Assembly (NCBI RefSeq): GCF_009928525.1 | Contig: NZ_JAABOK010000010.1 | Span: 124,001-188,000, forward strand | Reading direction: 5' to 3' | DNA: 64,000 bases | Source: Chitinophaga solisilvae | GTDB taxonomy: Bacteria > Bacteroidota > Bacteroidia > Chitinophagales > Chitinophagaceae | In this document: positions 34,685 to 44,471 of the stretch, piece by piece | How the letters are laid out: each line of letters starts with the position of its first letter | How positions within the stretch are numbered: position 1 is the first letter of the stretch | Program-made: the position numbers and the translations under genes | Notes under the pieces: model-generated | Database searches by the model: none | The model's input: the letters and a program-made list of their open reading frames with translations, nothing else | Told to the model about the DNA's origin: nothing

Positions 34685-35977
34685 ATGTATCCTAATTTAT
34701 ATTACGCTTTCAGAGATCTGTTTGGCTTAGAGATCCCCGTCCTGAAAATTTTTCAAACATTTGGTTTTTTTGTAGCTGTAGCCTTTCTGGCCGGCGCCTA
34801 TGTGCTTACCCTGGAGCTGAAACGCCGGGAGAAGCTGGGCTGGCTGAAACCCGTAACAGAAAAGCAACGCGTAAACGGTCCCGCTACCAACGGTGAACTC
34901 ATCAGTAACGGTATCATGGGTTTCCTGCTCGGCTGGAAAGGCGTAGGCCTGATCCTGAACTGGGATACTGCTTCGCAGGATTTTCAGGGATTCATTCTCT
35001 CGGGCCAGGGGAACTTCATTGCCGGACTGCTACTGGCTGCACTGCTGGTTTATCTGAAATACAGCAAATCCAGAAAAAATAAAGATGCACAACCTGTCAC
35101 AGAAACCGTGAATATATGGCCGCACCAGCGCGTACCGGATATTATTGTGATGGCGGCCGTTGCCGGACTGCTCGGTGCAAAAGTGTTCCATAACCTGGAA
35201 AACTGGAATGATTTCGTACAGGACCCCATAGGCGCACTGCTTTCATTCAGTGGCCTTACTTTCTACGGTGGCCTTATCGTAGCTGCAACTATCATTATTA
35301 TATATGCGCGGAAAAAACAGATCAGTGTAAAACACCTGATTGACAGTGCTGCGCCTGCCCTGATGCTGGCCTATGCCATCGGCAGAATGGGCTGCCAGTT
35401 CTCCGGAGACGGGGACTGGGGGATTTATAACAGCGCCTACATCACGGATACTACCGGTCATATGGCACAGGTAGCGCCTGCCGAATTCAATAAGGCAGTA
35501 CAGCAGAACCTGGCTTACTTTCAGCAACAGTACCCGGATGTCGCGCACATACCTCATGCGCCTTTCGCAAAACCTGCATCACTGGGCTTTCTGCCTGACT
35601 GGTTCTTTGCCTATGGTTATCCCCACAACGTTATCCGCGAAGGGGTGACACTGCCAGGCTGCGATGGTCAGTACTGTAAGGTGCTGCCGGTGGGCGTATA
35701 TCCTACACCGTTATATGAAATAATCGCCTGTCTTCTCTTAACCGGCATCCTCTGGGCTATCCGCAAAAGAATTACCATCCCGGGCGTTATCTTCGGGATC
35801 TACCTGGTGTTTAATGGGGTAGAAAGATTTTTTATCGAGAAAATAAGAGTGAATACGAAATACAGCATTTTCGGTTTTCATCCGACACAGGCGGAAATTA
35901 TATCTGCCCTCATGGTGATAGGTGGATTGGTGCTGATATGGTATTGCCGTAAAAACAAAGCGGTAGCCGCTTCCTGA
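34685..35977 (+). CDS. lgt: Prolipoprotein diacylglyceryl transferase, long Bacteroidota form
   Basis: The enzyme transfers diacylglycerol from phosphatidylglycerol to the lipobox Cys of prolipoproteins in the inner membrane. At 430 residues it is about 150 longer than E. coli Lgt. The extra length is an extended first periplasmic/cytoplasmic region (about 55-130) and an insertion (about 262-330) rich in Gln, Pro and Cys (LPGCDGQYCKVLPVG). The conserved core reads SFSGLTFYGGLI, AYAIGRMGCQFSGDGDWG and VYPTPLYE, with the last Tyr/Glu pair typical. ATG 34685 is used; a TTG two codons earlier is ignored. Several lipoprotein substrates are encoded in this window. Confidence 0.93.
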   Translation: MYPNLYYAFRDLFGLEIPVLKIFQTFGFFVAVAFLAGAYVLTLELKRREKLGWLKPVTEKQRVNGPATNGELISNGIMGFLLGWKGVGLILNWDTASQDFQGFILSGQGNFIAGLLLAALLVYLKYSKSRKNKDAQPVTETVNIWPHQRVPDIIVMAAVAGLLGAKVFHNLENWNDFVQDPIGALLSFSGLTFYGGLIVAATIIIIYARKKQISVKHLIDSAAPALMLAYAIGRMGCQFSGDGDWGIYNSAYITDTTGHMAQVAPAEFNKAVQQNLAYFQQQYPDVAHIPHAPFAKPASLGFLPDWFFAYGYPHNVIREGVTLPGCDGQYCKVLPVGVYPTPLYEIIACLLLTGILWAIRKRITIPGVIFGIYLVFNGVERFFIEKIRVNTKYSIFGFHPTQAEIISALMVIGGLVLIWYCRKNKAVAAS

Positions 35978-35984
35978 TAGCATT

Positions 35985-36413
35985 ATGCAACGTCATCCTA
36001 CTTTGATTCCTTTGTCGCACGAGCATAACCGGCTTTTATTTGTGTGCCGCTACCTGAAGAAAAATGCGGCTCCCTATGAGGGTTATCCGCTGGAAACACA
36101 GGCCAGATTTGAATATATGGTCAAAGTATTCCAGGAGCTGATGGTGCCGCACATACAGAAAGAAGAATACCTGTTTGAGAAATGCGCCGGCAAACATGCA
36201 GCCATTGATGCCATGATGCTGGAACTGCAACAGGAACACCGTTATATCTCCGGGTTATACAGCGCTATCACAGAAAGCGTGAACCTGGAAGAAGATATGG
36301 ACAGAATTGCCACTCACCTGGAAGCGCATATACGAAAAGAAGAAAGAGAATTCTTTACGCTGCTGCAGGAGCAACTGCCGGACCTGCTGGAAAATCTTCG
36401 GCTGGAGAAATAA
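35985..36413 (+). CDS. Hemerythrin HHE-domain protein
   Basis: The 142-residue helical protein has His/Glu pairs in the HHE pattern: LSHEHNRLLF (about 10-19), PHIQKEEYLFEK (about 55-66), EHRYISGLY (about 85-93) and HLEAHIRKEEREFF (about 108-121). These should bind a di-iron centre that senses or carries O2 or NO. The start lies 7 bases after lgt, so it is probably co-transcribed with it, although no functional link is evident. Confidence 0.88.
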   Translation: MQRHPTLIPLSHEHNRLLFVCRYLKKNAAPYEGYPLETQARFEYMVKVFQELMVPHIQKEEYLFEKCAGKHAAIDAMMLELQQEHRYISGLYSAITESVNLEEDMDRIATHLEAHIRKEEREFFTLLQEQLPDLLENLRLEK

Positions 36414-36457
36414 ACGCTTTTTTCTATCTTGGGGGATCACCCGAAAAATACTGAACA

Positions 36458-37978
36458 ATGAAAACAGCTCTATTGCCGGCAGGCATCATGGGGTGGCTGT
36501 TAGCAGCGCTCCCGCTATTATGCTTCTCCCAGTCTGCAGTGAAAAAGAAAACAGGAAAAAAGCCCAACATCATTTATATCTACGCAGATGATTTAGGTTA
36601 TGGCGAGCTGGGGTGCTATGGCCAGACTAAAATCCGTACTCCGCATCTGGATCAGATGGCAGCAGAGGGGGTGAAGTTTACGCAGCATTACGCCAGTACG
36701 CCGGTCTGCGCCCCTTCCCGCTGTATGCTGATGACAGGCCGTCATGGCGGTCATTCCTATATCCGGGGAAATTATGAGTTCGGCGGATTTGCCGACAGTA
36801 CAGAAGGGGGCCAGATGCCGCTCCCGGAAAATACGCTGACAATTGCCCGTATGCTGAAGGGGGCAGGGTATGCAACAGGCGCTGTGGGCAAGTGGGGTCT
36901 TGGTATGCCGGACAATACCGGCTCGCCGCGGTTGCAGGGATTTGATTATTTCTATGGTTTCCTGGATCAGAAGCAGGCCCACAATTTTTATCCGACCCAT
37001 TTATGGGAAAACGAGCAATGGGATACCCTGCGTAACCCGGTTATCAATGTACATCAGCGTTTGCGGGATGATGAAACAGGGGATGCCGCGTATAACAAGT
37101 TCAAGGGAAAGGATTATGCCATGGACAAGATGGGGGAGAAGGCGGCCGCCTTTATCAAAGCCCATCAGCATGAACCTTTCTTCCTCTACCTTCCGTTCAC
37201 AGGACCACACGTGTCTTTGCAGGCGCCGGATTCGGCCGTGAAGGCTTATGCCGGCCAATTTCCGGAGCAACCGTACCGGGGAGAAAAAGGGTATGCGTCC
37301 ACGTTATATCCCCGGTCTACCTATGCGGCTATGATTACTTACCTGGATTCCCAGGTGGGCAAGGTTTTACAGCTGATAAAGGATCTGGGACTGGATGATA
37401 ATACCATTATTATGTTCTCCAGCGATAATGGCGCTACTTTCCCGGCAGGAGGCGCCGATACGGAATTTTTCAACAGCAACGGCGGTTTGCGTGGTGCAAA
37501 ACAGGATCTGTATGAAGGTGGTATCCGTGAGCCGTTCATAGCCCGCTGGCCAGGCAGGATACCTGCTGGCAGTATCAGTGACCTGATCAGTGCGCAGTTT
37601 GATATGATGGCCACCTTTGCGGATATCAGCGGTATTGCTGCTCCGCCCTCTGATGGTATTTCCCTGTTACCGGCTATGAAAGGTAATGCAGCCGGACAGC
37701 AGCAGCATCCTTATCTGTATTTCGAATTTCCCGAAAAAGGAGGGCAGGTAGCAGTACGTATCGGCGACTGGAAAGGGGTGAAAAGTAATATGAAGAAAAA
37801 TAAAAATGCTATTTGGGAATTATTTAATTTGCGGGAAGATGTAGCAGAAACAAAAAATGTAGCAGCTGCTCATCCTGAATTGGTGCAGCAATTGGAAGAT
37901 ATTCTGAAAAAAGAGCACCAGACTTCCCACCTGTTGGAATGGGAATTTGTAAATCCTAAGCTTATAAAAAATAAATAG
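36458..37978 (+). CDS. Exported arylsulfatase (formylglycine-dependent, Cys type)
   Basis: The 506-residue sulfatase has an N-terminal signal peptide (LLAALPLLCFS) and the active-site C-A-P-S-R at residues 84-88, in which Cys84 must be converted to formylglycine. Metal ligands include D44 and D45 (IYADDLGYGE), and later DNGATFPAGG and G-P-H-V-S-L. The enzyme probably removes sulfate esters from extracellular polysaccharides or similar substrates in the periplasm. No sulfatase-maturation enzyme or SusCD pair is adjacent, so the maturase must be elsewhere. It follows the hemerythrin gene by 45 bases. Confidence 0.93.
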   Translation: MKTALLPAGIMGWLLAALPLLCFSQSAVKKKTGKKPNIIYIYADDLGYGELGCYGQTKIRTPHLDQMAAEGVKFTQHYASTPVCAPSRCMLMTGRHGGHSYIRGNYEFGGFADSTEGGQMPLPENTLTIARMLKGAGYATGAVGKWGLGMPDNTGSPRLQGFDYFYGFLDQKQAHNFYPTHLWENEQWDTLRNPVINVHQRLRDDETGDAAYNKFKGKDYAMDKMGEKAAAFIKAHQHEPFFLYLPFTGPHVSLQAPDSAVKAYAGQFPEQPYRGEKGYASTLYPRSTYAAMITYLDSQVGKVLQLIKDLGLDDNTIIMFSSDNGATFPAGGADTEFFNSNGGLRGAKQDLYEGGIREPFIARWPGRIPAGSISDLISAQFDMMATFADISGIAAPPSDGISLLPAMKGNAAGQQQHPYLYFEFPEKGGQVAVRIGDWKGVKSNMKKNKNAIWELFNLREDVAETKNVAAAHPELVQQLEDILKKEHQTSHLLEWEFVNPKLIKNK

Positions 37979-37988
37979 AGAAAATCCG

Positions 37989-38015
37989 GCCTGCCGGCCA
38001 AAACAGCCGGCAGGC
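37989..38015. other. GC-rich hairpin after the sulfatase gene
   Basis: GCCTGCCGGC and GCCGGCAGGC pair perfectly around a 7-base loop, 10 bases after the sulfatase stop. There is no T-run after it, so it is either a Rho-dependent end or an mRNA 3'-stabilising stem. Confidence 0.7.
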
Positions 38016-38136
38016 AAGAATGCCCTGTTACTGCAGTAGCTTTTATTAATTTTATCCAGATCCCTTGATAGCCTTTTACCTGTTTTCAGATCCATATTTG
38101 TTAAGCTGATCACTAACCTATACCCCTTTGGTATTT

Positions 38137-39054
38137 ATGCGTAGGTTTTATTATACCTTATTGTATGTGTGCATACTGTTTATTTCTGCCGGCGCTTCCG
38201 CAACGGTGAGGGAAGACAGTCTTAATAAATATGACCGCCTGGATACAGCCGATCTAATTCAGGCTTCCTTTAAATACCAGTATGGAGAAATACCGTTAAG
38301 TAATGGGGCGGTGCTGTCTGTACCTGCCGGATACCGTTTCCTGGATGCGGCGCAAGGGCGTGTACTCGTGGAAACCCTGTGGGGGAATGCCTCTAATCCG
38401 GATTGCCTGGGGGTATTGCTGCCGGTACAATCCGGCCGGGAGGTGTCTGGTATCGTCATCTCCAATGATACTACCGGTTATCTGAGTGAGCAGGAAGCGT
38501 TACATATTAATTACACCCTGCTGATGCACCGCATGAATCAGCAGCTATACCAGGAAAATATCTGGAGAAGGCTGCATGGTTATAGTGTAGCCACCGAAAT
38601 GAAGTGGGCTTTTCTGCCTTATTATAACAGGCAGGATAATACCCTTCACCTGGCCCGGCTGCTGCATTTCAGTGATGCACCGCGTGAAGTTGTCAATTAT
38701 GAAATGAGGATACTGAGCAGAAAGGGAGCCTTATGTTTTAACGCCATTGCCCCTCCGGCGCAACTGAATCATATCCGGGAGGTGTTACCGATGCTGGCTA
38801 AACAGGTGCATTTTACTGCCGGTAATGCTTATCTGGATTTTAACCCCCGTACGGATCAGCTTGCCTGGTGGACCTCAGAAATCCTGATGGCCGGACATTT
38901 TTCTATCCACAATTTTATTAACTATGTCATTAATACATGGTTATTTATTGTAGTTTTCTTCATATTAGTACTGTTTGTATATGTCATGCAATTCTTCCAT
39001 CGCAGGAAGGATGATCATCATCATGTATTCCGGATTGATGAAAGCCTGAATTAA
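38137..39054 (+). CDS. DUF2167-family membrane-anchored exported protein
   Basis: The 305-residue product has a signal peptide (LYVCILFISAGASA), a soluble region with the DUF2167 pattern (GAVLSVPAGYRFLDAAQG, then LVETLWGN and L-G-V-L-L-P), and one C-terminal membrane helix (WLFIVVFFILVLFVYVMQF, about 270-288), ending in a His-rich basic tail. The topology is therefore periplasmic with a membrane anchor at the end. The function is unknown. ATG 38137 is preferred to a TTG three codons upstream. Confidence 0.82.
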   Translation: MRRFYYTLLYVCILFISAGASATVREDSLNKYDRLDTADLIQASFKYQYGEIPLSNGAVLSVPAGYRFLDAAQGRVLVETLWGNASNPDCLGVLLPVQSGREVSGIVISNDTTGYLSEQEALHINYTLLMHRMNQQLYQENIWRRLHGYSVATEMKWAFLPYYNRQDNTLHLARLLHFSDAPREVVNYEMRILSRKGALCFNAIAPPAQLNHIREVLPMLAKQVHFTAGNAYLDFNPRTDQLAWWTSEILMAGHFSIHNFINYVINTWLFIVVFFILVLFVYVMQFFHRRKDDHHHVFRIDESLN

Positions 39055-39410
39055 TCAGCTTCTTCTTTTTCCACCCACCGTTTGTTTTTGCCGCTCATAC
39101 CTGCAAAATGTCTTGTAATACAAGGTTTTAACCACCCGACACAATCAGGGTAACCTTTCCTGTGCCTGATCGTCTTCCTGTTACTTTTATTTCTTTTTAC
39201 CAATCATCCCTATCTACAGACCGCTTATGTAAAGTTATGTACTATGTAATGCAAGATACCTATTTTTGCAATGTAGTAGTTAAGGTAATGTAGTGGACTA
39301 ACTACTGTAGTAGATAAAGTAAGGTTCTTTAAAAATGAACAGAACCTCCGGGAAGCCGGAAATATTTCAAAGCCATTTTACCTAAAAAGCAATATCTAAA
39401 TCGCCCTTAT
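39055..39410 (+). promoter_or_regulatory. Leader region of the outer-membrane receptor gene
   Basis: TATTTTTG at 39261-39268 is an exact -7 element, giving a leader of about 140 bases. The leader has repeated GTAGT/ACTAC stretches (39271-39313) that can fold into alternative stems, such as GTAGT(39276) with ACTAC(39300). No gene is visible in the remaining 356 bases. Confidence 0.5.
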
Positions 39411-41888
39411 ATGAAAGCAATTTTTAAAGCGTTTACGTTGACAATGAGTGTGTTAAGCGCTGCGTTATCCTCACAGGCCCAGAGTGGTCCGAAAGTAAAC
39501 GGACAAATCACGCAGGCGGGTAACAAACCGGTTGAGTTTGCAACCGTAACCTTATTAAAGGCTAAAGACTCCTCCCTGGTGAAAGGAGCTGTAGCCGACA
39601 TCAGCGGTAAATATGAATTTGATAACATTAAACAAGGCCAGTACCTGGTAGCAGCAGCTGCCATGGGCATGAACAAAGCATACAGTAAACCTTTCAGTGT
39701 TAACGGCGTCGCCTATACGGTACCGGCATTGTCACTGGAAGCGGCTTCCAAAAACCTGAAAGGAGTAGATGTAACTGCCCGCAAACCTTTTGTGGAACAG
39801 AAAGCAGATAAAATGATCGTGAATGTGGAGAACAGTATTACCGCAGCCGGTGGTACCGCCATGGAAGTCCTGGAAAAATCTCCGACCATTAATGTGGACA
39901 AAGACGGTAACATCTCCATGAAGGGAAAAAATGGAGTGGTTATCATGATCGATGGTAAACCCACCAATATGTCTTCCCAGGATGTGGTGGAACTGCTCAG
40001 AAGTATGCCCAGCTCCAATGTGGAGCAGATTGAGCTGATCGCCAACCCGTCTGCCAAATACGATGCGGCCGGTAATGCCGGGATCATCAACCTGAAACTG
40101 AAAAAGAACAAGAACTACGGTACTAACGGTAACGTTACCGTGAGCGCTTCCCAGGGGCACAGAACCCGCTACAACGGAGGGCTTAACCTGAACCACCGCA
40201 ATGAGAAATTCAACCTGTTTGGTTCCTATAACTATTATCACAGAGAACAGGTAAATCCGTTGACTGTTTACCGTTCCTTTAATGACAACAAGGGCGACCG
40301 GAGAGTGTACGATCAGCAGAATGATATCAGCCAGCGTTCCGATTACCACGCTGCCAAAGCAGGACTGGACTACTTCATTGCCAAAGGCCATACTATTGGC
40401 GTGATGGCTGATCTGGCCTTCCGCGACCGTTCCAACCCGGCCCACGCAGTTACGACCATCGGAAACGGTGCTATCATTGACTCTATTCTGAACACCCGGA
40501 CAGAAAATCCCAGCAGCTGGAAAAGAGGCGCCTATAACCTGAACTACCGCGGTATCCTGGATTCTACCGGTAAAGAACTGAACATTGACCTGGATTATGC
40601 CAGGAACTCCGACAGGCAGTCTTCCGGCATCAATGCCTTCACCACCGACGCGCTCGGAAAACGTTTTCTCAGCAGTGATACTTCCCGCAGCAATCAGCCG
40701 GCTACCGTGGAAATCAAAACCGCTAAAATTGATTACACGCATCCGCTGAAAAATAATGCCAGACTGGAAGCCGGCGCCAAGGTGAGTTTTGTAACCACCG
40801 ACAATGACGCCCGTTTCGATTCTCTGCGCAGCAACAACTGGATACCGGATGAAAACCGTTCCAACCACTTCATCTATAAAGAAAATATCAATGCGGCTTA
40901 TGTGAACTACAACAAGCAGTACAAAAAATGGAATGTGCAACTGGGTCTGCGTGGCGAGTATACACACATCACCGGTACTTCTGAATCACAGAAAGGAGGT
41001 AAAACAAATGTCATTAAGAACGATTCCAGTTATTTCAACCTGTTCCCCAGTGCTGCCGTTACGTATGAGCTGAACAAGAACAATACCCTGGGAGTGACCT
41101 ACAGCCGCAGAATCCAGCGTCCAAGCTATGAAGATCTGAATCCGTTTGAGTTTTACCTGGACAGATATACCAAACAGTCTGGTAACCCCGGTCTGAAGCC
41201 ACAGTACTCCAACAACTTTGAGCTCACACATACTTTCAAGCAGTTCCTGATTACCTCCATTGGCTATTCCCATACCAAGGATATGATGACCAGGCTGCTG
41301 GAAGCTGATGTGGACAAGGCTACCGGTGATACTTCCCTGATCCGGTACAAATACATGAACGTGGCCAAGTCCGATAACTTCAACCTGAATGTGTCCATGC
41401 CGATACCGGTTACCAAATGGTGGAACACCTTTAATACCATCTCCGTATCGCACAACATCTTTGAAACAATGGTTAACAATAACCTGGTGCAGCTGTCTGC
41501 CACCGGCTTCTTTGGCCGCACGCAGCACACTTTTACCCTTACAAAGGACCTGACGGCAGAAGCGGTCTTCTTCTATGTATCTCCGCAGATCGCCGAAGAA
41601 GGATTATTCAGGATGAAGTCTATGTGCGGACTGGACCTGGGCGCACAGTACAAGGTGATGAAAGGCAAGGGATCCGTGAAGCTGAACATAACAGATGTGT
41701 TTAATACCAATTACTTCCGTGGTTCCTTTGATAATGCCGGCAGATACACTGCTATCAGCAGCAGATGGGATGCCCGCCAGGTACGCCTCACGTTTAACTA
41801 CCGTTTCGGTAATACCAATGTGAAGGCAGCACGCAGCCGCAAAACCGGCCTGGAAGCAGAGCAGGACCGCGTGAAACAGAGCCAGTAA
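39411..41888 (+). CDS. TonB-dependent-receptor-like outer-membrane barrel protein
   Basis: The 825-residue product has a signal peptide (LTMSVLSAALSSQAQS), then a carboxypeptidase-regulatory-like domain (about 25-110; NGQITQAGNKPVEFATVTLLKA), a plug-like segment (LEKSPTINVDKDGNISMKGK, IEQIELIANPSAKYDAAGNAGI) and a large C-terminal barrel of the OMP_b-brl_2 type ending LTFNYRFGNTNVKAARS. This class often lacks a partner SusD and may import or bind small ligands. The substrate is unknown. The last 20 residues are a Lys/Arg/Glu-rich tail beyond the final barrel strand. Confidence 0.88.
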   Translation: MKAIFKAFTLTMSVLSAALSSQAQSGPKVNGQITQAGNKPVEFATVTLLKAKDSSLVKGAVADISGKYEFDNIKQGQYLVAAAAMGMNKAYSKPFSVNGVAYTVPALSLEAASKNLKGVDVTARKPFVEQKADKMIVNVENSITAAGGTAMEVLEKSPTINVDKDGNISMKGKNGVVIMIDGKPTNMSSQDVVELLRSMPSSNVEQIELIANPSAKYDAAGNAGIINLKLKKNKNYGTNGNVTVSASQGHRTRYNGGLNLNHRNEKFNLFGSYNYYHREQVNPLTVYRSFNDNKGDRRVYDQQNDISQRSDYHAAKAGLDYFIAKGHTIGVMADLAFRDRSNPAHAVTTIGNGAIIDSILNTRTENPSSWKRGAYNLNYRGILDSTGKELNIDLDYARNSDRQSSGINAFTTDALGKRFLSSDTSRSNQPATVEIKTAKIDYTHPLKNNARLEAGAKVSFVTTDNDARFDSLRSNNWIPDENRSNHFIYKENINAAYVNYNKQYKKWNVQLGLRGEYTHITGTSESQKGGKTNVIKNDSSYFNLFPSAAVTYELNKNNTLGVTYSRRIQRPSYEDLNPFEFYLDRYTKQSGNPGLKPQYSNNFELTHTFKQFLITSIGYSHTKDMMTRLLEADVDKATGDTSLIRYKYMNVAKSDNFNLNVSMPIPVTKWWNTFNTISVSHNIFETMVNNNLVQLSATGFFGRTQHTFTLTKDLTAEAVFFYVSPQIAEEGLFRMKSMCGLDLGAQYKVMKGKGSVKLNITDVFNTNYFRGSFDNAGRYTAISSRWDARQVRLTFNYRFGNTNVKAARSRKTGLEAEQDRVKQSQ

Positions 41889-41931
41889 GCTCCTTATATG
41901 CGAAGGTTTTTTAGGTATATATAAGGATGGA

Positions 41932-41969
41932 GATACGCGGCCCTTTCGCAGGGCTGCGTATACTTTTCC
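41932..41969 (+). terminator. Terminator after the outer-membrane receptor gene
   Basis: ATACGC-GCCCT and AGGGC-GCGTAT pair around TTCGC with one mismatch in the stem, followed by ACTTTTC. Confidence 0.75.
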
Positions 41970-42230
41970 ACCGCTTTTTGGTTAAAAGGAAACTTCCGCT
42001 GTTTCGTCACATAAAAGAGGCGTTTCGCAGCATTTGCAACAGGCAGAAGACAGGGATCGGTTAATTTTGAAAAAAAAATCAACTGGAATTAATAAATTTT
42101 TATTCTGTATAACATATTGATATTGTTTTAATAAGAAAGTAATCGAGCAGGATTACGATTCAAAAGACCAAAAAAACAGCACCATCAGCCTCCCAGGGAT
42201 GCAACCTTTTTTACAATCATTGTCTTTATA
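41970..42230. other. AT-rich spacer before the ECF sigma gene
   Basis: About 260 bases, very AT-rich from 42060 to 42150, with no supported gene. I did not find a perfect TAnnTTTG here, so the ECF gene probably has a promoter read by another sigma factor, perhaps by itself. Confidence 0.4.
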
Positions 42231-42797
42231 ATGAAAGCATCAGTAAACAACTTGAATCAGACGCAATTAGCCGGGAATGTAATAGACCGCTGCAAAAAAG
42301 GGGACGTCCGCGCATTCCGCGAACTGTACGACGCCTACTCAGCAGCCATGTACAATATTTGTTTGCGTATGACCGGTAACGTTAGTGATGCGGAAGACAC
42401 CTTACAGGAAGCATTTATTCAGGTACACCGTAACATCGGCAAACTGGAGCGCGATACCAGCATAAGTGCATGGATCAAGCGGATAGTAGTGAATCACTGC
42501 CTGAATACATTGCGTAAGAAGAAAGTGTATTTTGAAGAAGTGGAAGAAGTAGAAGTGGCGGAAGAAACGGCGATAGATGAGAACAGCTTCACCATGACAG
42601 TCGCAGCTGTGAAAACAGCTATACATGGTCTTCCACATGGCTACCGTACTGTATTGAATCTCTATCTTTTTGAGGAGTATTCACACCGTGAGATCGCAGA
42701 AATGATGGGTATTACGGAGTCTACTGCCAAAACACAGTACATGCGGGCAAAGGAAAAAGTAAGACAGATTGTAAAACAGCAAAATTTAATTCATTAA
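42231..42797 (+). CDS. ECF-type RNA polymerase sigma factor
   Basis: The 188-residue sigma-70 group IV factor has region 2 (LYDAYSAAMYNICLRMTG, SDAEDTLQEAFIQVHRNI) and region 4 (LPHGYRTVLNLYLFEEYSHREIAEMM, STAKTQYMRAKEKVRQI), separated by an acidic linker (EEVEEVEVAEETAIDE). Factors of this kind answer envelope signals and are held inactive by a membrane anti-sigma. The next gene overlaps the sigma stop codon by one base and encodes a one-helix membrane protein, as expected of that partner. Confidence 0.93.
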   Translation: MKASVNNLNQTQLAGNVIDRCKKGDVRAFRELYDAYSAAMYNICLRMTGNVSDAEDTLQEAFIQVHRNIGKLERDTSISAWIKRIVVNHCLNTLRKKKVYFEEVEEVEVAEETAIDENSFTMTVAAVKTAIHGLPHGYRTVLNLYLFEEYSHREIAEMMGITESTAKTQYMRAKEKVRQIVKQQNLIH

Positions 42798-43351
42798 TGC
42801 CGGACAATTTAGAAAGTTTTATCCAGCAACACCGGGAGGAATTTGAGGGGCCGGGGCCATCACCCAGGGTTTGGGACGCTTTGGAGAAAGAACTGGGGGA
42901 GCGCCGCAAAGGTAAGGTAGTACAGCTGCTGGGCAGAACCTGGTTTAAGGCTGCCGTGATAGCAGTGCTGCTGGCAAATGCAGGCGTATTGTATTACATG
43001 GCTAAAACCAGGCATCAGCAACAGGATCTGGCAGTAGTAGTACCGGAACTGCAGGATGCAAAAGTGTACTATACCTCACGGATAAACGAAAAGCTGGAAT
43101 TGATCAACACTTACCCTGCCAGTGAACTGGGGCTGGACAGTGCCGCCCTGCAGGAATTGCAGCTCCGCAATGATACCTATAAGACACTGGAAAAAGAATT
43201 GAATAATAATCCTGGTAATCAGCGCATCAGGGGCGCCATGATCCGCTATTACCAGATGAAACTTGACCTGCTCGATAAAATCCTGGAAGCATTACATGAA
43301 AAACATGCTGCTCCCTCACAACAAAAGAAACAATATGAAGCTGAAATTTAG
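42797..43351 (+). CDS. Membrane-anchored anti-sigma-factor candidate
   Basis: The 184-residue protein has a soluble N-terminal part of about 45 residues (MPDNLESFIQQHREEFEGP, rich in acidic residues), one membrane helix (FKAAVIAVLLANAGVLYYM, about 49-67) and a helical periplasmic part with coiled-coil character. There is no zinc-binding H-x3-C-x2-C motif, so it is not a classical ZAS anti-sigma. The role is inferred from translational overlap with the ECF gene and the topology. It overlaps the next gene by 17 bases. Confidence 0.75.
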   Translation: MPDNLESFIQQHREEFEGPGPSPRVWDALEKELGERRKGKVVQLLGRTWFKAAVIAVLLANAGVLYYMAKTRHQQQDLAVVVPELQDAKVYYTSRINEKLELINTYPASELGLDSAALQELQLRNDTYKTLEKELNNNPGNQRIRGAMIRYYQMKLDLLDKILEALHEKHAAPSQQKKQYEAEI

Positions 43352-44420
43352 TTTTTTCTTATGCTTGTTACTACCGCTGTTCACATTTGCGCGAATCGGA
43401 GATGTCACCTATAAAAGAACAATCACCAAAGAGTTTACCGTTAGCGCCGGCGCAGTTTTTAATGTAAGTAATAAATACGGGAAGGTTATCTTCCATACCT
43501 GGAATAAGAATGAGATAAAAGCCGTGATTGCTGTCACCGGTTTTGGTAAAACAGACACAGAAGCGCAGGGCATAGCAGAGATGGTGGAAATTGATGCAGA
43601 GCAGAATGGCGGAGAGGTGGCATTGCGTACCCGTTACAATCCTACCAAATCAGGATCTTCCTGGTTTTCCTGGAGTAACGGCAGGAGGGATTCAAAGGAA
43701 TATGTGAATATTGATTACGATGTGTATATCCCACAGAGCCTGGCCCGGCTGAAAGTATCCAATCAGTTCGGGGATGTGCTGGCCGACAGGCTGAATTTTC
43801 CGGCAGAAATGGCACTGAGCTACTGCACCTTTGATATTCGTGAAGCGGAAGACCTGAACCTCCGTATCAGCTACTGCGATAAGGGAAAAATCGGGAAAGC
43901 CGGAAAGGTGAATATTCAAAGCAGCTACTCTAAAGTACGTGCCGACCAGGTGAGCGCCTGGATCACCAGCTCCAGCTACAGTGATTTTGAAATAGGCAAT
44001 GCTACTGACGTGCAGTTTGATGTGACCTATGGCGACGCGAAGTTTGAAAAAGTGGGAAATCTTAGCGGTAAAGTAACCTTCACGGATATTAAAATCCTGG
44101 AACTGCTGGAGTCTATCAATTATAAAGGTACTTATGCCGACATCAAGGTGAATAAAGTAGCGACATCCCTTAAAAATGCCGAATTTGTTCTGACCTATAG
44201 CGACCTCCGTATGAATGTGGCGCGCAGACAGCCGCTGCAGCTGCAGGCGAAAATGGTGAACGGGGATTTGAAAACCGGTGGCCTCGACCTGAAGAATGTG
44301 GTGAGCAACAAATCCACGTCCTCCCTCAGTTATACAGCACAGGCCGGCGGAGGTTCAGAACAGTCGCCCCGCATTATTATTAAAGGCGTGCAGTCAGATG
44401 CAAAGCTGGATGTTTATTAA
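43335..44420 (+). CDS. Exported DUF4097-like beta-strand-repeat protein
   Basis: The 361-residue product has a signal peptide (FSFFLCLLLPLFTFA) and then repeated short beta strands (NVSNKYGKVIFHTWNKNE; KVSNQFGDVLADRLN; SSYSDFEIGNATDVQFDVTYGDAKF), the pattern of DUF4097/adhesin-like parallel beta-helix proteins. ATG 43335 is chosen, giving the signal peptide directly; an earlier ATG in the same frame at 43263 lies deep in the preceding gene. As third gene of the ECF operon it is a likely target or signal component at the cell envelope. Its ligand is unknown. Confidence 0.8.
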   Translation: MKLKFSFFLCLLLPLFTFARIGDVTYKRTITKEFTVSAGAVFNVSNKYGKVIFHTWNKNEIKAVIAVTGFGKTDTEAQGIAEMVEIDAEQNGGEVALRTRYNPTKSGSSWFSWSNGRRDSKEYVNIDYDVYIPQSLARLKVSNQFGDVLADRLNFPAEMALSYCTFDIREAEDLNLRISYCDKGKIGKAGKVNIQSSYSKVRADQVSAWITSSSYSDFEIGNATDVQFDVTYGDAKFEKVGNLSGKVTFTDIKILELLESINYKGTYADIKVNKVATSLKNAEFVLTYSDLRMNVARRQPLQLQAKMVNGDLKTGGLDLKNVVSNKSTSSLSYTAQAGGGSEQSPRIIIKGVQSDAKLDVY

Positions 44421-44471
44421 TCAGCTCCATTCTAAAATCTATACCATAAAAAATCATCCAAACTAAACCTT

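Noticed and set aside
39732..40967. 411-codon open frame antisense to the outer-membrane receptor
   Set aside because: Shadow frame; the sense strand has a signal peptide and domain order.
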